A DNA stretch of 64,000 bases from Hedera helix (taxonomy: Eukaryota; Streptophyta; Magnoliopsida; Apiales; Araliaceae), in assembly GCA_947179155.2 (NCBI GenBank), contig OX359275.1, forward strand, positions 41,029,898-41,093,897, in the 5' to 3' direction. The number at the start of each line of letters is the position of its first letter. The stretch's first letter is position 1. Below are positions 47,616 to 60,721 of the stretch, piece after piece. The translations under genes and the position numbers were made by a program. The notes below the pieces were generated by a model that saw only the letters and a program-made list of their open reading frames with translations, was not told the origin of the DNA and searched no databases.

Positions 47616-47679
47616 GTTGTTCGCCCGGCTGTCCGTTGCCCCCATGTAGAATTAAACCACAAAAAAAGGGGCCGACTTG

Positions 47680-47881
47680 TGATAGATTAATTGAAAGAGA
47701 AATAATATGAGATTATTATTCAAAGGAAGAAATCAAATTACAAGTAAAATAAACTAAAAAGAGGTTAACCCTTAACTAGGCAAAACTAGGGCAACATTAA
47801 GGAAAATGGAAAAATACAATACTACCCTACCTAACATAAGCTAATAACAAAATAGTATTAATAATAACAATAATTCTAATA
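47680..47881 (-). repeat. 3' LTR of the degenerate Copia
   Basis: 202 bp. On the minus strand it starts TATTAG and ends CTATCA, so the terminal dinucleotides are TA..CA rather than TG..CA. Confidence 0.93.
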
Positions 47882-47894
47882 TCCCCTCACAAAC

Positions 47895-50800
47895 TCATGA
47901 TGTAACGGTGGAAATCATCGAGAGTTTGCCAACCAAGAAACGAAAACGCAAAAGCGGAAGTGACTTAGTTAACGAATCTGCAATCTGTAAGGATGAATAA
48001 ATGAATGGCAAGGTGAGAGTGCCATGTTGTAGGTGATGACGAGTGAAATGACAATCAATCTCAATGTGCTTAGTTCTCTCATGAAAAACTGAATTGTGAG
48101 CTATCTGAATAGCACTTTTGTTGTCACAATGCAGAGGAGTGGGTGAGGATATAGGAACGCCCATATCTGCAAGCAACCAACGTAGCCAAACGATTTCAGT
48201 GGTAGTAGAAGTCATCGCTCTATATTCTGCTTCTGTAGAAGAGCGAGAAACAACACTTTGTTTTTTACTCTTCCAAGAAATAAGAGAATCTCCAAGAAAT
48301 ATACAAAAGCTAGTGGTAGATTTGCGATCTGATGGGTCACTGGCTCAGTCAGCATCAGAGTATGCCCGCAGTTCTAAAGAGGATGTCGATGGAAACAATA
48401 GACTCTGAAAAATAGTACCCCGAAGATATCGCAAGATACGAATAACGGCTGCCCAATGAACTGTAGTAGGAGAAGTGACAAACTGGCCGACAATATGAAC
48501 AACATAGGCAATATTCAGGCGTGTAATGGTGAGATATACCAAATTCCCAACAATGGTACGATATAAGGTAGGATCAGTTAAAGGTGTGCCATCTGAAGTA
48601 CAATACCGAACATTAAGCTCAAGAGGAGTATCAACGGTTCTAGTATCTGTAAGACGAGCCCGTTCAATAATATCAATGGTGTATTTTGACTGTGAAAGGA
48701 GATAGCCTTTAGGAGAGCTAGCAACTTCAATGCCCAAGAAATAACGTAGAGACCCCAAATCTTTCATTTCAAAACGAGAGGCTAATTCAGACTTCAGTGT
48801 TGCAATTCCATCAACATCATCAACAGTAATAATCATGTCATCCACATATAATGAAAGAATAATCATACCAGCAGGAGTACGCTTAAGGAAAAGTGCAGAA
48901 TCATGATTACTGGAAGTAAAACCAAGAGAGATGAGCACAATGGAAAATTTCTCAAACCAAGATCGTGGAGCTTATTTGAGACCATACAAAGCTTTTTTAA
49001 GTTTGCAAACTTCACCAGGATTATGTTTGACTCTAGGAGGTGGAGTCATATAAACTTCTTGTTGAAGATCACCATTCAATAAGGCATTCTTGACATCCAT
49101 TTGAGATATATGTCATTGACGGATGGAGGCAACAGCAATCAGAGCGCGAACAGTAGTCATTTTTGCAACTGGTGCAAAAGTCTCCTCATAATCCATACCA
49201 TACTGTTGCGAAAATCCTTTAGCGACTAATTGAGCTTTATATCTCTCAACTGAACCATCAGATTTTGTTTTGATTTTATATACCTAACGCGAACCAATTA
49301 CACGTTTACCTGGTGGTAAAGTTACAAAATCCCAAGAATCTGTCTTGTGCAAAGCATAAAGTTTCTCAGCCATAGCATGCTGCCAAAGTGGGTCAGTAAC
49401 TGCCTCTTTATAAGAGTGAGGCTCCGAAAGATGATGAATAGATGACAAAAAGGAGGCAAAGGCAAGAGAGTAAGATGAATACTCAAAATCAGGTAATTGA
49501 GTTGACTTACGTGTACGATGAGGATAACGAGGAACAGGATCCTCGAATTCAGGAGCTGGTTGGTGTGCCACATAGGGGAGGAGAGGAGTGGTAGCATCAG
49601 GAACAAAAGTACTGGATTCTGTAGAGTTTTTATCTGCATCTTCAGAGAAGGGGTCAATATGTAGAAGATCAAATTTAGACATGTTATGAGAGTTAGAAGG
49701 AATGGAGAAGAAGGGAATATGTTAAAGGAAAAATACATGACGAGAAACATATAGTTTCTGAGTAGCCGGATCAAAGCAACGATATCCTTTTTGACCTTCC
49801 CCATACCCCAAGAATACACAGATAGTTGAACAAGAAGACAACTTACTCTGTTCAACATGAGGACGCAAAACAAAGCATGTACAACCAAAGACTCGTAAGG
49901 AAGAATAATCAGGAGAATAACCATAAAGCTTTTCAAAAGGTGAAAAACCTGATATGTGAGAAGATGGAATCCGATTGATTGAATGAACAGAGGTAGGAAC
50001 TGCTTCCCCCCAAAAATCAGGAGGAACAGAGGCAAATAACAATATAGAACGAGCAGTCTCTATAATATGTCTATGTTTTCTTTCAGCAACACCATTTTGT
50101 TCAAGAGTATCTGTACATGAAGTTTGGTGTATAGTCCCATCCAAAGCAAGCAATTCACGAAAATTAGTGGAAGTATATTCCCCACCCAAATCACATCTAA
50201 AACATTTAATAACAGCAGAGTGTTGAGTTTTTACAAGGGCCCTAAATGTAGAATAAATACCTAAGAAATCAAACCGGTGTTTCATAAGATTATACCCAAC
50301 AATAACGAGTATAATCATCAATGAAAGAAACATAATATCGAGACCCTCCTCTTGTGGCAGTTGGAGCAGATCCCCACACATCAGAATGAATCAAATCAAA
50401 TGGGCAACAGAGTAAGAAACACTTCGATTAAAAGGTAAAGCAGAAAACTTTGCCAATTTACAACCACTACAACCAGAAATATTATTAGATGATAAATTTC
50501 CTAAAGCTCCTGTAGAAGCCAAATATCTTAAACGAGAAGAGGAAACATGTCCCAATCTAGAATGCCACAAATAAAAAGTAGACGAAGAAGGACTCAAACG
50601 AAAAGAAGACAAATCAACAGTAGAAGCAACAACAGATGGAACTTTCAGCTCATCCAAAAGATATAACCCTCCTCGCTTACGGCCTATCCTAATCAGCTTC
50701 TGGGAGTGAGGATCCTGCACACAACAAGAAGTGGAAGAAAAGAATACTAAATACCCAGAGTCACATAATTGACTAACAGAAACAAGATTCAATGCAAGAT

Positions 50801-52031
50801 TGGGAATATGATAAACATGCGGAAGAGATATATGAGATGTGACAACAGGACCAATTCCTACTAAGGACATTAATGTACCATCAGCAGTAACAACAGGCTT
50901 AACATTAGTAGGTGAAATAGATGTAAAACAGGAAGTGTCATGTGACATATGGTGAAAAGCTCTAGAATCCAAAACCCAGATAGATGAAGATGTACCTGAT
51001 GAATTTGGAGGTGACAAACCTGAGGCAGCAAAAGCATGAGACGATGCAAGGAACTTCTGAAATTGTTCAGTAAGTGAGTCCGTCATAGGTGGAGTAGAAG
51101 TGGATGCTTCAGTCACCGCATAGTCAGATGGAGGTACAGGTGCAACAGTGCGAGGCTGTGGAGGCCTAGGACTACGATATGACTGAGTGAACTGATTCTG
51201 AGAGAACTGATTATGCCTAGGCCGTTGAAATCGCGGTTGCACTCCCTTGTTCAACAGTTGAGGGCATTGAGCCTTCCAATGTCTTGACTGCTTGTAATAA
51301 CTACATTCATCATCTGCAGCCTTTAGATTAGGCTTGGTGAAAGATGGACGTTGGGATACAGCCAAAACAGATGAGGTGGTCATTGGAAGAACTCTTTTCC
51401 CAGCGTGGGATTTATGACGCATTTCTTCATCCAACAATTCACTAACAACTGAATCAATAGATGACAAGGGAATGCAGTGCAAAATATTGCCACGTAAAGA
51501 TTCAAAATCATCACAAAGAGCCATTAAAAACTGAACCAATCCTTGCTCTTCTCTAGAAGCAATATACGGGGTAAATGCACGAAGTTCAGAAGTTTCCGTG
51601 AGAGCTAATTGATCCCAAAGATCAGTCATGACAGAATAAAACTCCTGAACACTCATGTTTTTCTGTGAAAGAGCACGAACATCAATTTCTAACTGATACT
51701 TTTTGGCGAAGTTAGATTGTGTATACAACCTCTTTAAATGATCTCACACCTCTTTTGAAATGTCATATTTAGTCAATTGCATGCCAATGGAGTGCTCAAC
51801 AGAGTTATTAATCCAAGTTAAGATTTTCGAATTATTCATTTCCTAAGTTTCAAATTCTTTGACAAATTTACCATCCTTTTTATCTACAGATTTACACACA
51901 AGTCCAGAAATATATCTCCACATCTTTTTTTCTTTTAAGAAATTTTTCATAACATAACTCCAATGTGAAATTTTTTTACCATCCAATCTAACACTAATAG
52001 ACTGCAACGAATCATCTTTATTACCGGCCAT
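47895..52031 (-). pseudogene. Broken Copia gag-pol
   Basis: Read from ATG at 52031 (MAGNKDDSLQS) to a stop at 47895. Gag, protease, integrase, reverse transcriptase and RNase H are recognisable in order. Stops interrupt at 51843-51845 (TAG), 51744-51746 (TGA), 49284-49286 (TAG), 49113-49115 (TGA), 48972-48974 (TAA) and 48345-48347 (TGA). Frame changes occur near 50400 and about 50290-50330. The protease motif is DSRA instead of DSGA. The zinc knuckle has lost its second Cys and its Gly. Integrase CDLGGEY and AERKH, reverse transcriptase YVDDM and RNase H HCDNKSA are still readable. Several stops look like Trp TGG changed to TGA or TAG, or Gln CAA/CAG changed to TAA/TAG. It cannot make functional protein. 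Confidence 0.93.
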
Positions 52032-52469
52032 GATGTCAATCAACAATAAACAAATATCACCAAAGAAAATCAACCAATGAAGTAGCTACAACCAATGAAA
52101 TTGCGACCCACCGTAAAACTATAAAATTTTCTCTCTATAATATGATACATTCGTCCTGGAGCATATAGTCTTCTTGGATCATTGAGCTTCCTACGTTCTG
52201 GTATGAAAGTATCCCTCAAGCAAACCAGAAATAAAAGGCAAGGCAAACTGTCCAAAGTATACAGGTCTGGTTTGAAAAATAATAATAGTAATAACAATTC
52301 CTCACTCCTCTGCAAGAGAAAAGTCAACTAACCAAAAGATTGATTCAAATATATCTTCCAGTGGGGTAGGTGTTCGCGGTAAGAAATCATCCTGCAACAC
52401 CACAGAGTATATAACATCAGCATACTTCACCGCCAAATTTAGCGACATTAAACCTTGCTCTTGATACCA

Positions 52470-52671
52470 TGATAGATTAATTGAAAGAGAAATAATATGA
52501 GATTATTATTCAAAGGAAGAAATCAAATTACAAATAAAATAAACTAAAAAGAGGCTAACTCTTAACTAGACAAAACTAGGACAATATTAAGGAAAATGAA
52601 AAAATACAATACTACCCTACCTCACATAAGCTAATAACAAAATAGTATTAATAATAACAATAATTCTAATA
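52470..52671 (-). repeat. 5' LTR of the degenerate Copia
   Basis: 202 bp, about 96% identical to the other LTR, with the same TA..CA ends. Confidence 0.93.
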
Positions 52672-52676
52672 ACTTG

Positions 52677-54494
52677 AACAAATGACACGAGGCCTTATGG
52701 GAGTGAATCGAGTGATAAAAGCATTGGGCTAAATGTAGATTACATTGTTAGCTTTAGTAATTCGGTCTATTAACAAAAACAAAGGCTGCAGTGAGGGAAT
52801 AATATAATAAATATTGAATAATTAATACAAATAAAATCATCAAAAGTGTATAACTAATAAAATATGAGTGGTGGATGGTGGTGGTTGGTGGGTGGTGGTG
52901 ATGGTGAAATGAAGAATTAAAAAAATAAAATTAAGATAGCAAAGGTAAAAGTATAAATTGTCTTTTTTTTAAGAGACAAAAAGAGGTTGGGTAAAATTTT
53001 ATTAAACAAGTCGAGATCATTGTGAATAAGAGGTTAGATCAAAAAGAGCTTATCAAACACTAGTTAGATAAATGGTACCGGTGTGAATGTTGTGGAGAGA
53101 TCTACGGAGTAGCCAGATGATTTAGCCGGGCGTACGAGTAGTAAAATTAATATTATTTTATTTATTTATTTATTTTTTCAAAATAACGTATTTTTAATAA
53201 AAATATATTATTTAAAAAAGGTATGCTATTTAAAAGGTTAACATATCTTTTTTAAATAACACATCTTTATTAAAACTACGTCATTTTGATAATTAAACAT
53301 TATACCTATAACATGTATAATTCCAAGTTGATTCTTTAAAAGAAAAATTAAGAAGTAAATAAAAGTTCCAAAAGAAGAAGACTTTCTAGATGTTTTGAAA
53401 AAAAAAAATGAGCTCAAAATTTGAAAAATTGCCAATTGGAGTAGCTAATTCCATATGAAAATCCAGTATAATCCACAAAATTGGAGCAATTCGTACAAAA
53501 GCCTGTGTGACAACTACTTGAGTCTGCTTCTCTGAAATTAAAGGAATTAATATTTCCGCAGAGAATTTATCAGCCTCACAAAATTATCCACACACGAACA
53601 GTAAATTGACTCATATTCAACACTAGTAAAAGAGTACTTCTAGGTGGACGCAACCGGTCTAATTTTTTTTATTTTTTGTACTCTTAAAATATTTATAATA
53701 TTTATTTAAATAATTTTTTTTCAAAATTTAATAATTTAAATGTATATAAATAACAATATTATATAAAATATACAACACTGTTATTTAAAAATAAAAAAAT
53801 TATCCGAATAAATATTTTAGGAAGAAAAAAAAATTTGAACCGGTCGCCCAAGAGTTGGTCCCAGTAAAAATATCGCCCACAAGGACACTAAATATAACGC
53901 CATTGCCCATTGGTGAAATGCCTAATGCGTTTCCCCATCCCCGCTGTCCTTGCGAAATTACTTAATATAGGTTAATTACCTACGCCAGTTCCAAAATCTG
54001 ATGCGAGGCATAGGACAACCTCACATATACTGGAATTCTGATCAGAGATAAAGACCCCCAATTACCAATAGTGGTGATGATCACATGATTATACAAAAAC
54101 TGCACAAACCCCACTTCAGACAAGGAACTTATTATTTGAAGGAACAAAATATGAAACCCTTACCAAACTGCCAAGAATAAGCTCATCAATATAGGAGACA
54201 AATAACATTATAAACAGCTTTTTGAATCACAAATTTCATTAAAAGTATCAACATTCCACAAATAGCTGTAAACAAGACATTCAACCCATCCACGGAATCT
54301 TAATATTTTCCAAAAACACATTATCCCCCCCTCCCAAAAAAAAAAAAAAAACAGACAAGCGCTTTAGGCTAGTTTATATATAGGTCGATCATTTAGATCT
54401 CCATGGTACTTGGAACATGACAAGTCTGCAGAAATTGGAAGAACGAAACCAACAATCATTATTCCTAAAACTGCAATGTGTTGACCATCGAGGA
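52677..54494. other. Intergenic DNA between the old Copia and the COX6a gene
   Basis: GGTGG/TGGTGG-rich patch at about 52868-52905, and a foldback at 53179-53297 listed separately. The rest is AT-rich without a gene. The COX6a 3' untranslated region lies just below 54494. Confidence 0.5.
53179..53297. mobile_element. Short foldback MITE related to the 6.1 kb element
   Basis: The left arm CAAAATAACGTATTTTTAAT..ATTATTTAAAAAAGGTATG is inverted in the right arm (CATATCTTTTTTAAATAACA..TTAAAACTACGTCATTTTG). It shares the TTATTTAA and ACGTCATTTTGATAA words with 6124-6385. Confidence 0.7.
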
Positions 54495-57264
54495 TTAGTG
54501 ATGCTTCTTAGTCTCAAAAAGGCCATCAGGACCTGCATGTCATAGAAGATGGGTCAAATACGTTTAGTGGTGCTGGAGATCATTCAGAAAAGAAAGATGC
54601 TTAGTGCAACAGAAAAGATAACACAGAAATACAAGAAATAAGGAAATAAAATAAGAAGTCTGCATTCATGTTACAGGATCCTGGTGAAAAATCAATATCA
54701 TTAATTTGCATGCAAATAGTATGAAAAAAAAAAAGGAAAAAAAAAAAAAGAGATGAAGGCATTGGGAGGATCGGAAGACCATATGCATATTGTTGGCAAA
54801 TTATCAAACAATACTGAGAATGAACCAAAAAAATCTCAGTGCCCTAAATATGAATCTAAGAGCCACACTTGTCCTCAGTTTTCACATCACGTAAAATAAC
54901 ATCATGCTTCTGGATCCATGAACATTAAACGTAGAGGTCAAGAATTGGGTAATCAATAATGGCCATTCTTATTGGCTGTCACAAAATGAGGAGTCCACAA
55001 TTTCAAGATAATTTCATGAGATTTTAAAGTAATATAAAAAACTATCATGAAATAATTCACTTACAATTATATGTAAAAATCAAGCTACGATAGTGTATCC
55101 ACTTGAGTTCTCACAAAAGCAGTTCGACAAACAAATGAAGCCCATACAAAAATCATATTACACATGCACATACATTATGCATGTCATCCAGCCTCTATAT
55201 GCATTATGTTTTCGAGGCACCGTGTAGAGGGATTGATAAAGACTGCTTCCTCTGGTAGATGTCCTCTTAAAACATCAACTGATATCAAAAGCCTAATATA
55301 CAGGTCCTCTTAAAACAAACAAAAAATCCATCAATTTCTAATTTGATAATTTTTTCATATTAAAAATCTATGTCCTCTTTATAGCCAACCTTGTACACAC
55401 ATTAGGTTAAAAAGGTTCGCTATTAACTTTATTGTAATTAAGGAATAGAGCAAGTTATAGCGGGGGAAGATAAACAAAAGTTTTATCAATTTCACCAAGT
55501 GTATATGTTAAGCAATAGACCAATTAAAACTTAGGAACAAACTTAATAATGCAACTAGAGATGAGATACTCCCAACTGATTCTCTGCCGTGGGATAACTA
55601 TTATAGCCAACAACATGCATTAAATACCCTAATAAGCTCTAGGTAATAGTAGAAGTCAATGTGGCTTCTAAAAACAAAATCTCAAGCCACCAATCCAACT
55701 ATCAACCCATGTCTTATCAATGATAATTTGAATGCATCAAGCATGCTACTAAATCTTCTTTCAAGATAATGCTTAAACTAGTATATACTTGATGTACGCT
55801 TTGACTAAACCATTAAATATAATGCAATTTCATACTATCCCAGACTTAAAAGTTCATTGAATCTTCATATGATTCTCCAAAATATTACACCCCCCCTCCC
55901 AAAACAACAAAAAATATTATGTCGCGCCAAATCAGCAAATATTATTGTTTCAACGTTATGTCAACCTATTCACCACCTATTCCGACATAATTATAATAAA
56001 TCCACTAAATTTGGAAATCTTACTTTTCACCTAAAATCCCACACAAAAGTTTCACAAATAGACTGTTCAAGATCTATGGACAAGGTTAATATCCACATAA
56101 GATTAATAGCCAAGGAACTCTACCCTCACTCCATCAACATTTCTTAGCAAAATAGTCTTAACTTATAAGATGAATTATATCTAGCCAAGTCAGTTCCATA
56201 ATGAAATAGTCAAGGTATGCTAGTGGTACCTTTCTCAAACCATTAATTAACAATTTATAATTGAAAGAAACAACCGTGAAAATTTTCAAATGTTTCCATC
56301 TCACAATCAATTAGAAACACTAAAGCTCAAAACGAGTGACAAACATACAAGGTTTCCTGCCGGAATTTGGCACATTTTCAATGTTTTATAAAGGACAAAA
56401 TGATAGCAAAACATATTGTTCATCAAACCAAAAGGTTGTAAATTGTAAACACAATGGAAAGAAAACCTCAAAAGTGTTTGAGAACACTGAACACATACCC
56501 CATGGAAACTCCTTGTTACGAATGTGCAAATATGGGTATGGCTGCATACACAGTTGAGAGAACAAAGACATTAGAACTCATATGCGTTCAGAGAGGCACT
56601 GGCCAAAGATAACCACAAGAGCACTGGCCTTAAGTTAGCCACCTCTATCTTATCAAATGCATCCTCTATCTTATCAAATGCATCATAAATCAGACATGAG
56701 AATCTGAATACGAAAAGAATAAGCATACAGGGGGATCTTCATGATGGGGATGACCCTTTGAAAGGTTAACAACAGTCAGAATAGTGCATGCTGCAATGCC
56801 TACATAAGTAATTTTCTCCCACTTTGCGGCTTCGTCTGCTCAGATAAAAATCAATCACTCAGTAATGGAAAATCTCATCATGGGCTAAAGCGACATCATA
56901 TATCAAATTAGTTGTAGAGACATGCGTAATTAATGAAAGGTCAAGAGAAACATAAGAAATTAAAACCCTAAAAGACGCGTAACAAGTGAAACCCTAAAAA
57001 AGTCCAGTTTTAAATGTTAAAATGAAATTCAAAATAAAATACACTTAAATATCCGATTCACCACAAATATCTTCATATATATTAGACGAACACAAATATA
57101 TGTACACATAAAGATAAGTATACATATATGGATAGATAAGCAAAGGTCATACAGGAATCGTCGTGGTGGCCAGAGGAAGAAAATGTCCTCTTGGACGCCG
57201 AAGTTCCCCGACGCCCGCCCCGCAGTGCCGTTCGTAGGCCAGATCTCACCATCGCCGACGCCAT
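54495..57264 (-). CDS. COX6A: Cytochrome c oxidase subunit 6a, mitochondrial
   Basis: Nuclear-encoded small subunit of respiratory complex IV in the inner mitochondrial membrane. Minus-strand exons are 57264-57153, 56835-56729, 56541-56499 and 54532-54495, all GT..AG, giving 99 aa, close to the usual plant length of about 102. Residues 1 to ~35 are an Arg/Ser/Ala-rich targeting presequence (RSGLRTALRGGRR) ending near FSSSGHHDDS. YEAAKWEKITYVGI starts the single transmembrane helix (about 46-62). The diagnostic YPYLHIRNKEFPWGPDGLFE motif spans exons 3 and 4, and the protein ends TKKHH. Exons 2-4 are only 38-107 bp, so ORF scans miss the gene. The third intron is about 2 kb. Highly similar to Arabidopsis COX6a from memory. 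Confidence 0.93.
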
Positions 57265-57327
57265 TTTCTCTCTCTCTCAATTTGACTGCGCTTAGCTAGG
57301 TAGCGTGGGTTGATTTAAGCGAGCGGA

Positions 57328-57336
57328 CTATATAGA
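57328..57336 (-). promoter_or_regulatory. TATA-like element of COX6a
   Basis: CTATATAG on the minus strand about 65 bp upstream of the start codon. A purine/pyrimidine-biased leader (GAGAGAGAGAAAA) lies just before the ATG. Confidence 0.5.
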
Positions 57337-58493
57337 AAAGTTCGCACGCTTGATTCGTGTGAAGAATATATCTCCGCATGGGGCATGGGGAGAGATTATT
57401 CTATGTTTGTGAGGCAATTATTTTATGTTTGTGAGGCAAGTAATAAAGCTCACATATATATAAGAAAGGATAATATTAATTTGACTTGACATCTACACGT
57501 TCACGCACATGAGGCTAAATTTTAAAAAAAAAATCGCTCCACAAAATTGGCATTTGATTTTTCTACAATTAATTTTTTAAATTAGAAATTAATATTAATT
57601 CATTTGATTAATTACCAAAATTGTTAATAAATTAAAAAAATATTACTATTTATAATATTATTATTTAAAAATTTTAAATAAATTCATATCTATATTGTAA
57701 ATGTAAGTATGTATAAAATAACTCTTTTTCTACTTAGTGTGAGATAGAAATAAATTTGTCTTATGTATTTAGTCTATTATTACTACATAAAAAATAAAAT
57801 AAAATCAAGTCCATCATGATTCAATGATAAAATAACTACTCATAAAGCTTTAAGTATATGAAGTTTTGGGATTCAAGAATATTAAAATTTTGCTCAAATT
57901 ATCAACCCAAAAAAAAAAAATAGTATGAAAGGGTTGTTAGCAAAAAAAGGAAATAATTAAGCCAGCCCAGAACCCAGCAAGAAAATAAATAAAAAGGAAA
58001 CAGACAATTGAAGGATGTAGAAGGTTGAAATGAAAACTAGCATTCAAAATTATACGGGATGGGGAAAGATTGGGCTTGGCCCAACAAGATAAAGTACCTG
58101 AGCCCATTGTTTAATAGATAACAACCACATGCCAATTTTGTTTTTATAAACTTATCGATTATTAGTTTGCTGTTGTGATTACTTGATACTATATATGATA
58201 CTTAGATTATTACAATCACATTAATAATAAAAAATAGTAATATATAATATCGCAATTAGATTGTAACAGTCTCCCGAACCGCAATTTTGAACATTTTAAT
58301 TGATCTAACTTGATTTTATAAGAAGAATAAATTTATATCTAATAAGCTAGTTTAACAGTCGTTTTGGCCAAATAAAACTCAAGTGAGTAAAAATAATGAG
58401 AAAAAATATATATTTATTTGACTAAATTTATTGTTGAACTTGCATATTAAGAAAAAAAGAGTAGAATAAATATATATATACATATATTTTTAC
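57337..58493. other. Intergenic DNA upstream of COX6a
   Basis: AT-rich. The repeated phrase GCAATTATTTTATGTTTGTGAGGC near 57400-57440 is a small local duplication. No gene is seen. Confidence 0.5.
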
Positions 58494-58608
58494 AAGGAAA
58501 ATTTATATTTGTACAAGAAAGTCGTCGCTATAAGTTTATACCGATGTTTTTAATTATCGTTGTATGTCTATAACGACGATTTTATTATAAAAATATTAAT
58601 TTTTTAAA
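58494..58608. mobile_element. Foldback MITE with CGTCG(C/T)TATA motif
   Basis: AAGGAAAATTTATATTTGTA..GTCGTCGCTATAAGTTTATAC pairs with the inverted GTATGTCTATAACGACGATTTTAT..AAATATTAATTTTTT. It resembles 18310-18461. Flanking duplication was not resolved. Confidence 0.6.
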
Positions 58609-60586
58609 TTCATTACTTTGAATAAATGTGATCAAAGTTGAGCTACTTATGACACTAAATTCATGTCAACACATAGTACAGCTCTTACTATCTAAGGACT
58701 ATAGAGTCCAATTCTTTTTGCCGACTTTTTAGTTAGACGAATGATATTTGCATAAGGCACACTAAAAATTTATACTCTCGTTATACTTACAAAATTTGCT
58801 TACGAATACTCACTCTATTCCAAATTATTTGATTATAGTAAATTTTTTAAAGTTACTTTTAAATATTTTTAAATTTTAAATTAAGATAATTCATAAAAAA
58901 TTATGAAACAATAAAATTTACAGTGGATAATACTTTTTAAATAATTTATAATATTCATCATTGTATTTATTAAAATTAAAAAAAATTATATTAATTTTGA
59001 ATTTAAAAATCTCTTAAGTTAACTTTAAAAAATAAATATTAATAAAATAATATGAAACATGAAGAGTATTAAGTATATAATTTTATTTCTTATTTACCCA
59101 TAAAATAAGAAATTGTTAGTTAAGTAACAGTGATATAATAATAAATTATAATGACAAAGTTAAAAATATTGTATCATTTTATATTATCATCAAACTGAAA
59201 AAAAATTCTTTTAAATGAACTTGTTACCCTCTGCTAAATTAGCTCAATGCATAATTGCCTGTGATTTTGTAAACTCACTGAAACAGGTAAAGAATTATCA
59301 CGTTTGTACTATGTGTACTATCTCTATATATACATGGACATGACGTGTGTATTATGTCATAACTGAATCAAACTGTCTCTTCGATTATAATTGAATACTG
59401 TATATTATTCAATTTTACTATCTAAATAAGTATTCAAAATATGTAATAACCGAATAATTGAAATCTAAACAATCGAATTATACTATTTAATTTTTCGGTA
59501 TATAATTGAAATCTGAACTTATTTTTACTAAATAAAAAAATTACTTCAAATTTTACACTAAATTTTTTAAATAATAGTTAACCACAATCTACAATCATAA
59601 TCTGGTATGATAATATTTAATATACTTAAAAATAAATAAGAATAATAGTAAGGGTCTCAAATGACATAACATTTAATATATTAAAAATAATTCATGCCGT
59701 AGTCAATCAAATGAGATGTATCCCAGTAATGTTATAATGACATATTATTTAAAATATTTTTTTAGATTAAAAATTTGATCAACCAATAAATAATGACATG
59801 TTAATTTCTCTCTCTATAAAAGAGGATAAAAGAAAGTCTTAGGGTGCAGGAAAAAAGAAACCTAATAGTGATAAATATGTATGTAACTTGTATACCAAGT
59901 ACTTACTTTAAGGAAAGTATTTTCATTATTTTTCCATTTGAAAAAAATACATAAAGTAGCCTTTTGTTAAGTTTTAATTTATTTATGATTTGTTAGTGTA
60001 ATAGCGATAATATGAGAATAAAATATGATGATAAATTTGAGTACATTAAAATTTATACTATTATGAAAAAGAGAGAAAAATCTTTTCATAGATTTTTTTT
60101 TGATAAATGAGATTCTTATTTTCTTTTTGAAATTGAAGGTGTATTAATGGTTGGGAGTTGGGCCTAGGGAGTCGGGATACAGAATGAAATGTCTTTTTAT
60201 TTTGAAGTAGAGATTTTTCCAATTGAAGGCATGCGGTGGCCTAGTTGGCTATTTGGGACTCACTGCATGGGCCTAGTTGTTTGCCCTTAGCTTTCACGCC
60301 CAATATTCTGCATTCATTAATACAAATAATCTCTATAGTGTATTTTATCTACTTTTTTTCTTAGTTACTGCTCTCTTTTCAAACCCAGAGATATATTATA
60401 ACATTAAAAATTAATTTATAAAATTTACAAATTTAAGAAGAGATATATTTGACATTTAAATTTAATATATAAAATTTACGAATTTAAGAATAACACATAT
60501 TGAAGCTAGCTAGTGACAACCTCAGCAACTGAAGTTGCAATGCATGCCATAAGTAAATCACTAACCTTACTGTTTTTTCTTAATAA
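58609..60586. other. AT-rich intergenic DNA
   Basis: No gene, RNA or bounded repeat is recognised. Confidence 0.5.
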
Positions 60587-60594
60587 TATAAATA

Positions 60595-60713
60595 GAAAAC
60601 TGATATTTTCAAAGTAAAAAATAATATTTTTACAGTCAAACCGTCGCTATAGATGCGTAAAGACGATTTGACTGTAAAAATATCAAAAATAACTGTAAAA
60701 ATATCAGTTTCCT
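60595..60713. mobile_element. MITE with 8-bp target duplication
   Basis: A 119-bp foldback: GAAAACTGATATTTTCAAAG..TTTTTACAGTCAAACCGTC, a short loop, then GACGATTTGACTGTAAAAA..ATATCAGTTTCC. Flanked by TATAAATA (60587-60594 and 60714-60721). Same design and duplication length as 18310-18461. Confidence 0.85.
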
Positions 60714-60721
60714 ATAAATAA

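Larger units (their letters stand above)
47680..52671 (-). mobile_element. Degenerate Ty1/Copia LTR retrotransposon
   Basis: Full-length structure on the minus strand, flanked by the 5-bp duplication ACTTG (47675-47679 and 52672-52676). The LTRs are 202 bp. Just inside the 5' LTR (right side) the primer site reads TGGTATCAAGAGCAAGG, close to the initiator-Met type TGGTATCAGAGC but with one extra A. A purine tract (GTGAGGGGA) precedes the 3' LTR. Eight LTR differences in 202 bp (seven transitions) suggest a clearly older insertion than the 22-29 kb element. Confidence 0.93.

Noticed and set aside
49322..50035. 237-codon ORF overlapping the old Copia
   Set aside because: Off-frame shadow of the broken integrase/reverse transcriptase region.
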